A stretch of DNA of 64,000 bases from Prosthecobacter sp. GTDB lineage: Bacteria > Verrucomicrobiota > Verrucomicrobiia > Verrucomicrobiales > Verrucomicrobiaceae. The notes below the pieces were generated by a model that had not been told where the DNA came from, did no database searches, and saw only the letters and a list, made by a program, of their open reading frames with translations. Position numbers and translations under genes: made by a program. Position 1 is the first letter of the stretch. Each line of letters opens with the position of its first letter. The stretch lies in NCBI RefSeq assembly GCF_034366625.1, contig NZ_JAXMIH010000008.1, forward strand, positions 62,001 to 126,000, written 5' to 3'. Below are positions 42,935-51,847 of this stretch, in pieces.

Positions 42935-44398
42935 CATCGCCGCCAGCGTCGCGGTGAGCAGCTTCCAGAACTTCTGCACAGAGGAGATACTGCAGCATTC
43001 TTTCTCGGAGTGCGCTTCGTGGATGTTTGGGCCGAAGGAGATCATGTCGAGATCGGGATAGGCGATGGCGATGACGCCGCATTCGAGACCGGCGTGGCAG
43101 GCGCTGACCTTCGCGTCGTGGCCGAAGAGGTCGCGATACAGCGTCTTCATCTTCTCCAAGATGGGCGATTCGGCGCTGGGACTCCAGCCGGGATAGCCTG
43201 CGTCATGGCAGACCTCAGGGCGGTTCATCTCATCCGCTCCCATGATCTGAAACGGCGCGGCGAAGGCCCGGGCGACATCTGCCTTGCTCGAATCGACCGA
43301 ACTACGCTGAAGACCGCTCCATTCGGCGTGGCCCTCACCAAGCGAGATGAGCGAGAGATTCGATGAAGCCTCAACCAAATCGGGAACGACTGGGCTCATG
43401 CGATAAACGCCGTTCACCACGGCCTGGAGAGCGAGAACGAAGGGCCTTTGCACATGATCGGCCATCGTCGGGATGTAGCCGTGCTCGGGCTTCACCGGCT
43501 GCGTCGTGATGCTCAGATGTGGCTCAATGAGACGGAACTCCTCGCGGATGCCTTCGACCTCGTTGGCGAAGATTTCATCAAAACGCGGCTGATCGAGAAT
43601 GACGACCTGCGCGGTGCATTGAGCCGGAATCGCGTTCCGGGCACTGCCGCCGCGCATAGTGGCGAGCGCGACGACTTCCACGCCGCAGGCGCAGAGGATG
43701 CGGGCCATGAGCTTGATGGCATTCGCACGGCCTTCGTGGATTTGCAGGCCGGAGTGACCGCCACGCAGGCCGGTGATGTGGACGGCGAGGTAAGGCTCGT
43801 CGGGGCCGTGCGCCGCTTCGGTGTAGTCGAGGCTCGCTAGCGTATCGACACCGCCCGCGCAGCCGATGGTGAAGGTGTCGTCCTCTTCGGAGTCGAGATT
43901 GAGCATCGTTTTGCCCGTGAGCAGCCCGGGTTGCAGCCCCAGCGCGCCACCCATGCCCTGCTCCTCATCCAGCGTGAACAACGCCTCGATGGGCGGATGC
44001 GAAAGGTCTTTGGAAGCCAGCACCGCGAGGATCGCGGCCACGCCGAGGCCGTTGTCCGCGCCGAGCGTGGTGCCGCGTGCCCGCACCCAATCGTCATCGA
44101 CCCACATGTCGATGCCTTGCTTATCAAACTCGAAGTTCAGTCCGTCAGCGGCCTTGTGAACCATGTCGAGATGCGCCTGCATGATGACCGCAGGCCTGCC
44201 CTGACGATCCGGCGTCGCAGGCTTCTTCACGATGACATTGCCAGCGCTGTCGAGCATCGATGTGAGGCCGTGGCGCTCCGCAAACTCACGCACAAAGGCC
44301 ACCACGCGTTCCTCGCGCTTCGAAGGCCGCGGCACGGCATTGAGATCGGCGAAGCAGTTCCAGAGAGTGTTGGGTTCGAGGGCGCGGATGTCGGACAT
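42932..44398 (-). CDS. pepD: Aminoacyl-histidine dipeptidase (M20)
   Basis: A 488-aa cytoplasmic zinc dipeptidase (beta-Ala-His/Xaa-His dipeptidase). Metal-binding motifs: MQAHLDMVH (first zinc His/Asp), GTTLGADNGLGVA (bridging Asp), LFTLDEEQGMGGA (catalytic Glu pair), LNLDSEED, and the C-terminal FGPNIHEAHSEKE. Dimerisation-domain HITGLRGGHSG is present. The ATG at 44398 is used. Its stop comes from a palindromic repeat and another full repeat (44405-44470) lies just upstream. Confidence 0.93.
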   Translation of the reverse strand: MSDIRALEPNTLWNCFADLNAVPRPSKREERVVAFVREFAERHGLTSMLDSAGNVIVKKPATPDRQGRPAVIMQAHLDMVHKAADGLNFEFDKQGIDMWVDDDWVRARGTTLGADNGLGVAAILAVLASKDLSHPPIEALFTLDEEQGMGGALGLQPGLLTGKTMLNLDSEEDDTFTIGCAGGVDTLASLDYTEAAHGPDEPYLAVHITGLRGGHSGLQIHEGRANAIKLMARILCACGVEVVALATMRGGSARNAIPAQCTAQVVILDQPRFDEIFANEVEGIREEFRLIEPHLSITTQPVKPEHGYIPTMADHVQRPFVLALQAVVNGVYRMSPVVPDLVEASSNLSLISLGEGHAEWSGLQRSSVDSSKADVARAFAAPFQIMGADEMNRPEVCHDAGYPGWSPSAESPILEKMKTLYRDLFGHDAKVSACHAGLECGVIAIAYPDLDMISFGPNIHEAHSEKECCSISSVQKFWKLLTATLAAM

Positions 44399-44404
44399 GG
44401 CTTG

Positions 44405-44470
44405 TAGCATAGGCTTTCTAGCCTGTGATGATCAACACGAACATCGACACAGCCTAGAAAGGCTATGCTA
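44405..44470. repeat. Full-length palindromic repeat copy 3
   Basis: Left arm starts TAGCATAGGCTTTCTAGCC and the right arm mirrors it over 23 bp with two mismatches (44405-44427 with 44448-44470), 20-nt centre. It fills the gap between pepD and the lacI-type gene and supplies the TAG stop of the latter. Confidence 0.85.
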
Positions 44471-45500
44471 CGACACTCGGCCCATCCACCCACTGCGGCG
44501 GGATCATGATCTGGCGTGGCACCTCGGGCACGCCGTGCTCATGCTGCGAGAGCTGCGTGACGATCAAATCGACCGCTGCAGCGGCGAGATGATCGCGTTG
44601 CTGATAAATCCCCGCGAAGTCCGTCATCTTGGGCGTCCAGTCATGCACTACGAAGCCGATGTCCTGTGGAATGCGCAGGCCGAGGCGCTTCAGCCAGCCT
44701 GGAATATGAGTGTCGAACGTGATCAGCGCGTCCGGCTGGTGCTCGCGCATCCATTTCGCAAAAGCCTCGAAGCCCTTGCTGATGTCGTTGCTCGGGAACA
44801 GCAGCAGCGGCACGCGATCTTCCGCTGACAAACCGTGCTGCCAGTGAAACAAGCCGCCGCTGTAGCCGAACTGCGAGCGGTTCACGATCCACTTCGTCAC
44901 CGCCACGCCGATGCGCCGGTAGCCACGCGCATGGAGTTGCTCCGCCGCCGTGTGGATGCCCAGCGTCATGTTTCCTGCGCACATGTGCAGCGCGGGCGTG
45001 CTCATCGCATTCCCAAACGTCACCGCCGCGAAGGGCGAGTAGTCCAGCTTGCTGCATGGAAGCTGCATGCTCTGCGGCGAAACGATCACGCCCTCAATGC
45101 CTCGCGCGTGCAGGATCTTTTGCAGCCGCTTCGGCGTCAGGCCGTCCTTGCCCAGATAAAACTCCGCCACCGCATAACCATGCCCGTGCGCACGTCGGCG
45201 GATGTCCTCGATGGGCACATATTGATACGACGGGCTCAGCAACCCGTCCTGCGGCACATGCTCACGGATCACCGCGATCACCGCCCGCACCCGCGTCTCC
45301 TTCTTGCCCCGCACCACCTGCATCATCCGCGCCAGATGCGGGTCCGGCTGGTAATCGAGCCGCTTTGCCTCACGCAGCACCAGCTCCCGCTTCTCCGCCG
45401 AAACCTTTGGCGCTCCACGCAGCACCCGCGACACCGTCATCATCGACACGCCAGCGGCGCGGGCGATGTCTTTGAGCGTGGCGGAGGTGGTTTCGGGCAT
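44463..45500 (-). CDS. LacI-family transcriptional regulator
   Basis: A 345-aa regulator. The N-terminal helix-turn-helix is classic LacI (TLKDIARAAGVSMMTVSRVLRG, quoted in part: KDIARAAGVSMMTVSRVL), followed by a hinge and a periplasmic-binding-type sugar-sensing domain (residues ~65-340: ARGIEGVIVSP, ARGYRRIGVAVTKWIVNR, FDTHIPGWLKRLGLRIP). It diverges from the 1407-aa triple-propeller gene; the palindrome TGTTA-GCA-TAACA lies 2 bp before its own ATG, so it probably represses itself and the operon. The same palindrome occurs before the paralogous sialidase-like gene at 10660. The effector is presumably a sugar. Stop codon lies within palindromic repeat copy 3. Confidence 0.93.
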   Translation of the reverse strand: MPETTSATLKDIARAAGVSMMTVSRVLRGAPKVSAEKRELVLREAKRLDYQPDPHLARMMQVVRGKKETRVRAVIAVIREHVPQDGLLSPSYQYVPIEDIRRRAHGHGYAVAEFYLGKDGLTPKRLQKILHARGIEGVIVSPQSMQLPCSKLDYSPFAAVTFGNAMSTPALHMCAGNMTLGIHTAAEQLHARGYRRIGVAVTKWIVNRSQFGYSGGLFHWQHGLSAEDRVPLLLFPSNDISKGFEAFAKWMREHQPDALITFDTHIPGWLKRLGLRIPQDIGFVVHDWTPKMTDFAGIYQQRDHLAAAAVDLIVTQLSQHEHGVPEVPRQIMIPPQWVDGPSVVA

Positions 45501-45502
45501 GG

Positions 45503-45515
45503 TGTTAGCATAACA
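45503..45515. promoter_or_regulatory. Palindromic operator TGTTA-GCA-TAACA
   Basis: A perfect 5+3+5 palindrome in the 71-bp gap between the lacI-type gene and the triple-propeller gene. It overlaps a possible leftward -10 box (TATGCT). The same motif is found at 10585-10597. Confidence 0.65.
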
Positions 45516-45571
45516 TGCGAAGACGCCTGTCCATCTGTGAAATGCATTCGCTGAGCGCGTTTTAACCCATC

Positions 45572-48500
45572 ATGACCTTCCGACCTCTTTTCTGCCTCCT
45601 TGCGATCTCGGCACTTCTTTGCGTCCAAAGCCTGGCTCAGAGTCTCGTTCCCGCGAACTGGGACCCGGCGCTCGCTGGAGACATCGTGATGCAGCGCCTC
45701 GTGAACACCTCCGCGCCTCGCGTGAAAGGCACGCACGATGCGGAGTTTATCTGCATCGGCGACCGCGGTTATCTCGTGACCGAGGCGAATGATCGGCGCG
45801 CGGGGGAAAGCTCGGGCTGGCCTTTCATCTACGTCACGATGTCCATCGTGAATCTGAAGACGCTCGCGCTGGAAAGGGTCATCGACTTCGCCCGCAGCGA
45901 GCAGGTCTTTGAAAACGAGACGCTGCCGTTCGGGCAGTGCTTCGTGCCGCGGATTCTTCAGAAGGATGCGAAGACGCTGCGTTGTTATTTCACCAGTCAG
46001 GATCCCGGCAAGCGGCAGTCGCAGATGTGGTATATCGACTTCGATCTGGAACGCGCGGCGTTCGAGAACCGCATTTTTCGTGCGAAGCTCAAAACGGCGG
46101 CTGGCACCTTCGACATGCAGCCGCAGTATTTTCATGCGGATGCGGCGGCGCAGGGCTTCAAGCGGCCGGCCAGGGACGCGGGCTTGTTCATTTTCGATTC
46201 GTTCAAGCAATTCGACGGCAAGACCTACGTCGCGCTGAACAACTTCCCCGTCGGGCAGAACGCGCTCGCGCTAGTCCACGACGACCTCGTCACCTTTGAA
46301 GTCGTCGGCCATTACAACGAGCCGCAATCGCAGCAGCTCAGCGAATCCGCCGTGAACAAACTGCCCGACGGCACCTGGATGGCGATCTGCCGCAACGACA
46401 AGGGCAACTACCACTTCACCACGAGTGCCGATGGCAAAACCTGGAGCGTCGGCACGGAGATGCCTTTCGTGAATGGCTCAAACTCGAAACCCACTTTCGA
46501 CAAGTTTGGCGGCATCTACTATCTCGGCTGGCAGGATGCCGAACTGATCAACCGCGACCGCCGCACCATCTTCAACATCGACATCTCCCGCGATGGCAAA
46601 ACCTGGGAGCGCAAATACCGCTTCGTGACACCGTATTCATTCCAGTATCCCACGCTGCATGAGCATCAGGGCGTGATCTGGCTCAGCGTCACCCAAGGAA
46701 CGTTGAAGGACCGCATCATGTTCGGCAAGCTGGAGGATGTGGGCCAGTTCGAATCCCTTGCTGGCAAAAAGCGCATTTCCTGGCCTGCGCCACTGCGCGC
46801 GGATCAGGGCACCATGAAGCGCGGCGAGAAGCTGTTCACAGATCGCGAGTATGTGATCGACCAATTGCCTGATCAGGTGCGCGACATGCCCTTCCTGCGC
46901 ACCAGCATCGAGAAGACCGATGTGAGAGTCAGCAAGGCGGGCACGCTCTACGCCCTGACACCGACGAACCGCCCGAAAGCGGCCTGTCAGCATGACGCGC
47001 TGATCAAGGCAGGCTTCAGCAAAGTCGAAGTGCCCGAGGTGCAGCTTTTTCCCGGTGAGATCAATCGCGTGAGCCTTTACCGCAAGGAGGTGAAGACCGG
47101 CGAGCGGCTGCAATTCAAGAAGATGGTGCTGCTCATCATGGGCCAGGGCGTGAAGCTCGGGGCGCTGAATCCCGATGAGCCGCTGATCCTCATGAATCCG
47201 GGGGCGGAGTTTCAGGATGAGGCGCGGCCGGGCGCGATGATCATCGGCATGGATCGCACGCCGAAGGGTAGGATCTGGGGCTGCTGGACGGGCACGGGCG
47301 ACAAGAAGGACGGCTACTTCCTGCTGGCGACGAGCGATGACGATGGCACGACGTGGTCGAAGCCGCGTCTGGCGGTCGGCGCACGCACCGAGTTCACGCA
47401 GAAGCTCAGCGGGGCGCTGGTGGGCAATCTGTGGACCGATCCAAAGGGCCGCTTGTGGTTGTTTTTCGATCAGCAGCTCGGCGATGCCGCAGGACGCATC
47501 AGCAACTGGTTCATCCGCTGCGACAACCCGGATGCCGACGCGCCCGAGTGGTCAGAGCCGGTGAAGTTTGCGGAAGGCTGCACACTGAACAAACCGACGG
47601 TGCTCAAAAACGGCGACTGGCTGCTGCCGGTGTCGGATTGGCAGAAGAAAACAGCGCGTGTGTTTGCCTCAACCGATGAAGGCGCAACGTGGAAGGAGCG
47701 CGGCAGCTTGCAGTTTCCTGACTGGCAGTTCGACGAGCACATGACCGTCGAGCTGCGCGACGGCCGTCTGTGGATGCTCGCTCGCACAAGTGGTCAGCCG
47801 CACGAGAGTTTTTCCACCGATGGCGGCGCGACATGGAGCGCACCGAAGCAAGCCGCGACGGTGCAGAATGTCAGCTCACGCTTCTTTCTGCGTCGGCTCA
47901 AATCCGGCCGCATCCTCCTCGTGAAAAACGGCTCGCCTGCCGAGCGCCTGCCAAAGCGCACGCACATGTCCGCCTATCTCTCTGACGACGAAGGCCAGAC
48001 ATGGAAAGGCGGCCTGTTGCTCGATGAACGCAACGCAGTGTCCTACCCCGATGGCTTTGAGTCGCCCGATGGCCTCATCCACATCCTCTATGATTGGAAC
48101 CGCCACAGCGATGCCGAGATCCTCATGGCGAAGTTCCGCGAGGACGATGTGCTCGCGGGCAAGGTCGTGTCGAAAGACGCGAAGCTGCTCATGCTCGTGA
48201 ACAAAGCCACCGGCCCGAAGCCCGAGAAGCTCTACAACGGCATCGAGCTGTCGCTGCCATGGCCGCCGCCCTTTCGCGATCCGAACTCTGCCGAGCCGAT
48301 GGAAGTGCCGTATTTGAAGCGTCCACTCAAGTCGATCCCGATTGATGTGGGTCGCCAGCTTTTCGTGGACGACTTCCTCATCGAGAAAACCACGCTCAAA
48401 CGCACCTTTCATCAGGCGAAAAAGTTCGAGGGCAATCCCGTCTTCAAAGCCGAGACCGAGCGCGAACTCGGTAAGTCCACAGAGGGTGAGAAGGGCGAGG

Positions 48501-49795
48501 AAGCCACCACCTTCACCGGACAAGGCGGCGTGTTTTACGATCCGGCGGAAAAGCTCTTCAAGATGTTCTACGTCGCCGGTTGGCGCGGACCCCTCTCGCT
48601 CGCCACGAGTCCTGACATGAAGACTTGGACACGTCACGGCCAGCTTTTGCCCGAAGGCTTGCGCTGGACCGGCCCGAAGCTCGCCACCGGTGGCTCCGAC
48701 AACTGCGTGTGGCTCGATTTGAACGCAAAAAGCCCCGCCGAGCGCATCAAGTATCTGACCTGCTGGCTGCATGTGCCGAAGGAGCAGCGGCCCGATGGCT
48801 TCATGCACTCGCTGCATGTCTCCGATGGCAAAACGTGGTCCGACGCCGCGCCCACCACAATTGCGGCAGATGATTACTGCTCCTTCTTCTACAATCCATT
48901 CCGTGAGAAGTGGTGCTTTAGCATCAAGCGCGGCACGTCGCGTGGCCGCAGCCGTTACTACCATGAGAGTGACGAGTTCCTCAAAGGCGCTGACTGGGGC
49001 AAAGGCGTGTATTGGACCTGTGCCGACAAACTCGATCTTCCCGAGCCGAAAGACCGCTATACTGGCGCAGGTGAGCAGGCGCAGCTCTACAGCCTGAATG
49101 CCGTGGCGTATGAGAGCCTCATGGTCGGCATGCACTACATCCATCGCGGCCCAAAGAATGACATCTGTGAGAAGGGCAAGTTCCCGAAGCTGCTCGATCT
49201 CGAACTCGGCTTCAGCCGCGATGGCTTCCACTGGGATCGACCGGATCGCCGAGGCTTCATCGTTGGTTCACGCACCGAAGGCTCGTGGGATCGCGCTTAT
49301 CTGCATGGCGCGGCGGGCGTCTTCGTGGTGCTCGACGACCAGCTCGTCTTCCCCTATATGGGCACCAGCGGCATCGCACCGAGCGGTCATCGCGGCATGT
49401 ATACCGGCGGCAGCATCGGCCTCGCCACGCTGCGACGCGATGGCTTTGCGAGCATGGATGGCTCTGGTGAGCTGACGACGCGTCCGGTGAAGTTCAAAGG
49501 CAAGCATCTCTTCGTGAACGTGAATGGAGAAGTGCGTGTGGAAGTGCTCGATGAGGCTGGAAAGGTGCTGCGAAGCTCCAAACCGGCGGTGGGTGACCAA
49601 ACCAAGCTCAAGATCGAATGGACCGACGGCGCGGACTTGTCGGACATGGCCGGGCGAAATGTGAAATTGCGCTTCCATCAGACGAAGGGCTCGTTGTATG
49701 CCTTTTGGGTCACGCCGGACGAAAAAGGCAACAGCAACGGCTACGTCGGCGCAGGCGGGCCGGACTTTGGCGGCGTGAGAGACATCTCCCAATAA
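45572..49795 (+). CDS. Secreted 1407-aa triple-propeller glycosidase-like protein
   Basis: An exported protein (signal peptide MTFRPLFCLLAISALLCVQSLA) that joins three propeller units. Unit 1 (about 25-450) is a divergent sialidase-like domain (SADGKTW, SRDGKTWERK). Unit 2 (about 530-900) is a sialidase-like domain paralogous to the first propeller of the protein at 10660 (MIIGMDRTPKGR, SDDDGTTWSK, GCTLNKPTVL). Unit 3 (about 920-1407) resembles five-bladed glycosidase propellers (VGRQLFVDDFLIE, FYDPAEKLFKMFYVAGWRG, SRDGFHWDRPDRR) with a C-terminal beta domain. The fusion suggests successive cleavage of one glycan. It lies under the LacI-type operator and 4 nt before the BASS transporter gene. 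Catalytic residues are not assigned. Confidence 0.85.
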   Translation: MTFRPLFCLLAISALLCVQSLAQSLVPANWDPALAGDIVMQRLVNTSAPRVKGTHDAEFICIGDRGYLVTEANDRRAGESSGWPFIYVTMSIVNLKTLALERVIDFARSEQVFENETLPFGQCFVPRILQKDAKTLRCYFTSQDPGKRQSQMWYIDFDLERAAFENRIFRAKLKTAAGTFDMQPQYFHADAAAQGFKRPARDAGLFIFDSFKQFDGKTYVALNNFPVGQNALALVHDDLVTFEVVGHYNEPQSQQLSESAVNKLPDGTWMAICRNDKGNYHFTTSADGKTWSVGTEMPFVNGSNSKPTFDKFGGIYYLGWQDAELINRDRRTIFNIDISRDGKTWERKYRFVTPYSFQYPTLHEHQGVIWLSVTQGTLKDRIMFGKLEDVGQFESLAGKKRISWPAPLRADQGTMKRGEKLFTDREYVIDQLPDQVRDMPFLRTSIEKTDVRVSKAGTLYALTPTNRPKAACQHDALIKAGFSKVEVPEVQLFPGEINRVSLYRKEVKTGERLQFKKMVLLIMGQGVKLGALNPDEPLILMNPGAEFQDEARPGAMIIGMDRTPKGRIWGCWTGTGDKKDGYFLLATSDDDGTTWSKPRLAVGARTEFTQKLSGALVGNLWTDPKGRLWLFFDQQLGDAAGRISNWFIRCDNPDADAPEWSEPVKFAEGCTLNKPTVLKNGDWLLPVSDWQKKTARVFASTDEGATWKERGSLQFPDWQFDEHMTVELRDGRLWMLARTSGQPHESFSTDGGATWSAPKQAATVQNVSSRFFLRRLKSGRILLVKNGSPAERLPKRTHMSAYLSDDEGQTWKGGLLLDERNAVSYPDGFESPDGLIHILYDWNRHSDAEILMAKFREDDVLAGKVVSKDAKLLMLVNKATGPKPEKLYNGIELSLPWPPPFRDPNSAEPMEVPYLKRPLKSIPIDVGRQLFVDDFLIEKTTLKRTFHQAKKFEGNPVFKAETERELGKSTEGEKGEEATTFTGQGGVFYDPAEKLFKMFYVAGWRGPLSLATSPDMKTWTRHGQLLPEGLRWTGPKLATGGSDNCVWLDLNAKSPAERIKYLTCWLHVPKEQRPDGFMHSLHVSDGKTWSDAAPTTIAADDYCSFFYNPFREKWCFSIKRGTSRGRSRYYHESDEFLKGADWGKGVYWTCADKLDLPEPKDRYTGAGEQAQLYSLNAVAYESLMVGMHYIHRGPKNDICEKGKFPKLLDLELGFSRDGFHWDRPDRRGFIVGSRTEGSWDRAYLHGAAGVFVVLDDQLVFPYMGTSGIAPSGHRGMYTGGSIGLATLRRDGFASMDGSGELTTRPVKFKGKHLFVNVNGEVRVEVLDEAGKVLRSSKPAVGDQTKLKIEWTDGADLSDMAGRNVKLRFHQTKGSLYAFWVTPDEKGNSNGYVGAGGPDFGGVRDISQ

Positions 49796-49799
49796 CTTC

Positions 49800-50732
49800 A
49801 TGAAACGCTTCTTCGACTGGTTCAACAATCTCTACCCCGTGTGGCTCGTCACGCTGGCGGTCATCGCGTTTTTCAAGCCACAGACGATGCTGTGGTTCGA
49901 CAAGCCGTGGATCTTCTGGTCGCTGGCGGCGTCGATGCTCGGCATGGGGCTCACCTTGAGTCTGGACGACTTCAAAGCCATCGGCCGCATGCCGGGGAGT
50001 GTCGCGCTGGGATTCATCGCGCAATACACGATCATGCCGCTGTCAGGCTGGATGGTGGCGACGGCGCTGAAGCTGGAGCCGGGCCTCGCCGTGGGCATCA
50101 TTCTGGTGGCGAGCTGCCCCGGCGGCATGGCGTCGAACATGATCAGCTACCTCGCCAAAGCGAACGTGGCGCTGTCCGTGGTGCTCACGATGGCCTCGAC
50201 GATGCTCGCGTTCTTCTTCACACCAATGTGGACGAGTCTGCTGGCGGGCAAGTATGTGCCGGTGGACGCGTGGGGGCTCTGTGTGTCCGCTTTTCAGCTC
50301 ACCATCGCGCCCGTGGTGCTCGGCGTGCTCATCCGATGGAAATTGCCGCGCACGGCGGATCAAATCGGGGCCTGCGGGCCGACGGTGGCCGTGCTGGCCT
50401 TCACGCTCGTGAGCGGCGGCATCGTGGCCGCAAGCGCGGACGCCATCGAGGCGAATTTTGGCAAGCTGGCGCTCGCAGCCTTCGTGCTGCATGTGCTGGG
50501 TTTTGGTGTGGGCTATGCCATATCAAAGGTGCTGCGTTATCCTGAGTCCGTGGCCCGCACGGTCAGCATCGAGGTCGGCATGCAAAACGGCGGCATGGCA
50601 GCGTCACTCGCCCGTGAGCACTTTGCTGCGATGCCGCTCGCGGCTGCGGCAGGTGTCTTCAGCGGTGTGCTGCAAAACATCATCGGCGGCCTGCTGGCGT
50701 CATGGTGGAAACGACGCACACCTGACGCATGA
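49800..50732 (+). CDS. BASS-family sodium-dependent transporter
   Basis: A 310-aa inner-membrane protein of the bile acid:sodium symporter (SBF) family with about nine to ten hydrophobic helices. Family traits: LGMGLTLSLDDF, IAQYTIMPLSGW, ILVASCPGGMASNMISYLAKANVALSV (the sodium-site crossover; quoted in part: SCPGGMASNMISYLA), and EVGMQNGGMAASLA. BASS proteins move organic acids with sodium. It follows the triple-propeller gene by 4 nt and overlaps the kinase-like gene by ATGA, so it probably imports a product of the secreted enzyme, perhaps an acid sugar. Confidence 0.9.
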   Translation: MKRFFDWFNNLYPVWLVTLAVIAFFKPQTMLWFDKPWIFWSLAASMLGMGLTLSLDDFKAIGRMPGSVALGFIAQYTIMPLSGWMVATALKLEPGLAVGIILVASCPGGMASNMISYLAKANVALSVVLTMASTMLAFFFTPMWTSLLAGKYVPVDAWGLCVSAFQLTIAPVVLGVLIRWKLPRTADQIGACGPTVAVLAFTLVSGGIVAASADAIEANFGKLALAAFVLHVLGFGVGYAISKVLRYPESVARTVSIEVGMQNGGMAASLAREHFAAMPLAAAAGVFSGVLQNIIGGLLASWWKRRTPDA

Positions 50733-51847
50733 GCCGCCGCGACATCTATTATTGGAAATGCGACCGTCCGGCAGCCTTTCACGGCACGCAGTCGCGTGGC
50801 GAGGTGGATGCGAATCTAGCATCCCAACTCGAAACAGAGCTTCAAAGGCACTTCGACACGCAAAACGTCATTTTGAGCCCCGGAGCCGGTCAGGGCAATC
50901 ATCTCACCTGGAATGCCGACGTGGATGGAAAGCCGCTTTTCATCCGCGTGGAGAATGGGCCCGAAAAAGACGCGCATCTGGCCGTGGAGTCGGCTTTGCT
51001 CGATCGGGTGCGTGTGGCGGGTGTGGTTACGCCGCGAGTTTTCGGCTGCGATGCTTCACGAAGCCGCGTTTCATTCGCGTGGCAGGCTTTGGAGCGGATC
51101 GAGGCACCGGATTTGAATCAGTGGTTCAAGCAAGGGACGCTGGAGGTGCCGAAGATCGCGTTCGAGATCGGCGTGGCGGTGGCGAAGTGGCAAGCGATCA
51201 CGCTGGAGGGGTTTGGTGTTCTAGAGTGGTCCGGACAGTCCTCTGTGCGGAACGAAGGCCAAGCGACGCTCGAACCGCACAGAGGACTGTGCGGACCACA
51301 TTGGGCTTACGCCGACTACTTCCATTTGCGGCTGGAGGAGCATTTGAGCTTTCTCGTTTCGCGCGACTTTCTGACCAGTGCGGAGGAGATCATGACCGAG
51401 ATCGAAAACCACCGAGCCTTGCTCGATCTGCCGCAAGGCTGCCTTGTCCACAAAGACCTCGCGCTCTGGAACATCCTCGGCACACGCGATCAAATCGCCG
51501 CCTTCATCGACTTCGACGACGCGATCAGTGGCGATCCGATGGATGATCTCTCACTGCTCGCCTGCTTCCACGATGCCGCGTTTCTTCAGAGAGCCTTCGA
51601 GGGCTATCAAAGCATCCACGTCTTGCCAGAGCATCACATGCGTCGCTTCTGGCTGCATCTGCTGCGGAACATGATCGTGAAGGCCGTTATCCGCGTCGGC
51701 GCGGGCTATTTTGATCGTGACGACGGCTTTTTCCTCATCAGCAGTGGCTCATCCGGTTCAAGTCTGCGCGAAATGACGCAATCACGGCTCGCATTAGCCT
51801 TGCGCGGCTTGCGCGAGGGCAGCGGCCTCGACATTCTATCACCATGA
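50729..51847 (+). CDS. APH-fold small-molecule kinase
   Basis: A 372-aa protein with the aminoglycoside phosphotransferase/choline kinase fold. Catalytic loop LVHKDLALWNILG (HxDxxxxN) and metal-binding FIDFDDAISGDPMDDLS are intact; N-terminal lobe has GAGQGNHLTW and a lysine/valine strand. Located between transporter and aldolase genes (4-nt overlaps on both sides), it is likely to phosphorylate a small imported metabolite rather than an antibiotic. Residues ~166-191 come from an in-frame palindromic repeat (51226-51299) and read as an insertion. Confidence 0.78.
   Translation: MSRRDIYYWKCDRPAAFHGTQSRGEVDANLASQLETELQRHFDTQNVILSPGAGQGNHLTWNADVDGKPLFIRVENGPEKDAHLAVESALLDRVRVAGVVTPRVFGCDASRSRVSFAWQALERIEAPDLNQWFKQGTLEVPKIAFEIGVAVAKWQAITLEGFGVLEWSGQSSVRNEGQATLEPHRGLCGPHWAYADYFHLRLEEHLSFLVSRDFLTSAEEIMTEIENHRALLDLPQGCLVHKDLALWNILGTRDQIAAFIDFDDAISGDPMDDLSLLACFHDAAFLQRAFEGYQSIHVLPEHHMRRFWLHLLRNMIVKAVIRVGAGYFDRDDGFFLISSGSSGSSLREMTQSRLALALRGLREGSGLDILSP
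51226..51299. repeat. In-frame double-hairpin repeat in the kinase-like gene
   Basis: Two arms of 25 nt (51226-51250 and 51275-51299) are inverted copies with one mismatch. Each arm is itself a small hairpin, CCGCACAG-AGGA-CTGTGCGG in the right arm. The centre is 24 nt. The structure resembles paired REP sequences (BIME-like) but lies within a coding region without breaking the frame. Confidence 0.8.

Noticed and set aside
47876-49231. 451-aa antisense frame in the triple-propeller gene
   Set aside because: Composition of a shadow frame; sense strand has continuous propeller motifs.
50729-51847. Antibiotic-resistance aminoglycoside kinase
   Set aside because: Fold matches, but translational coupling to a transporter and an aldolase points to metabolism.
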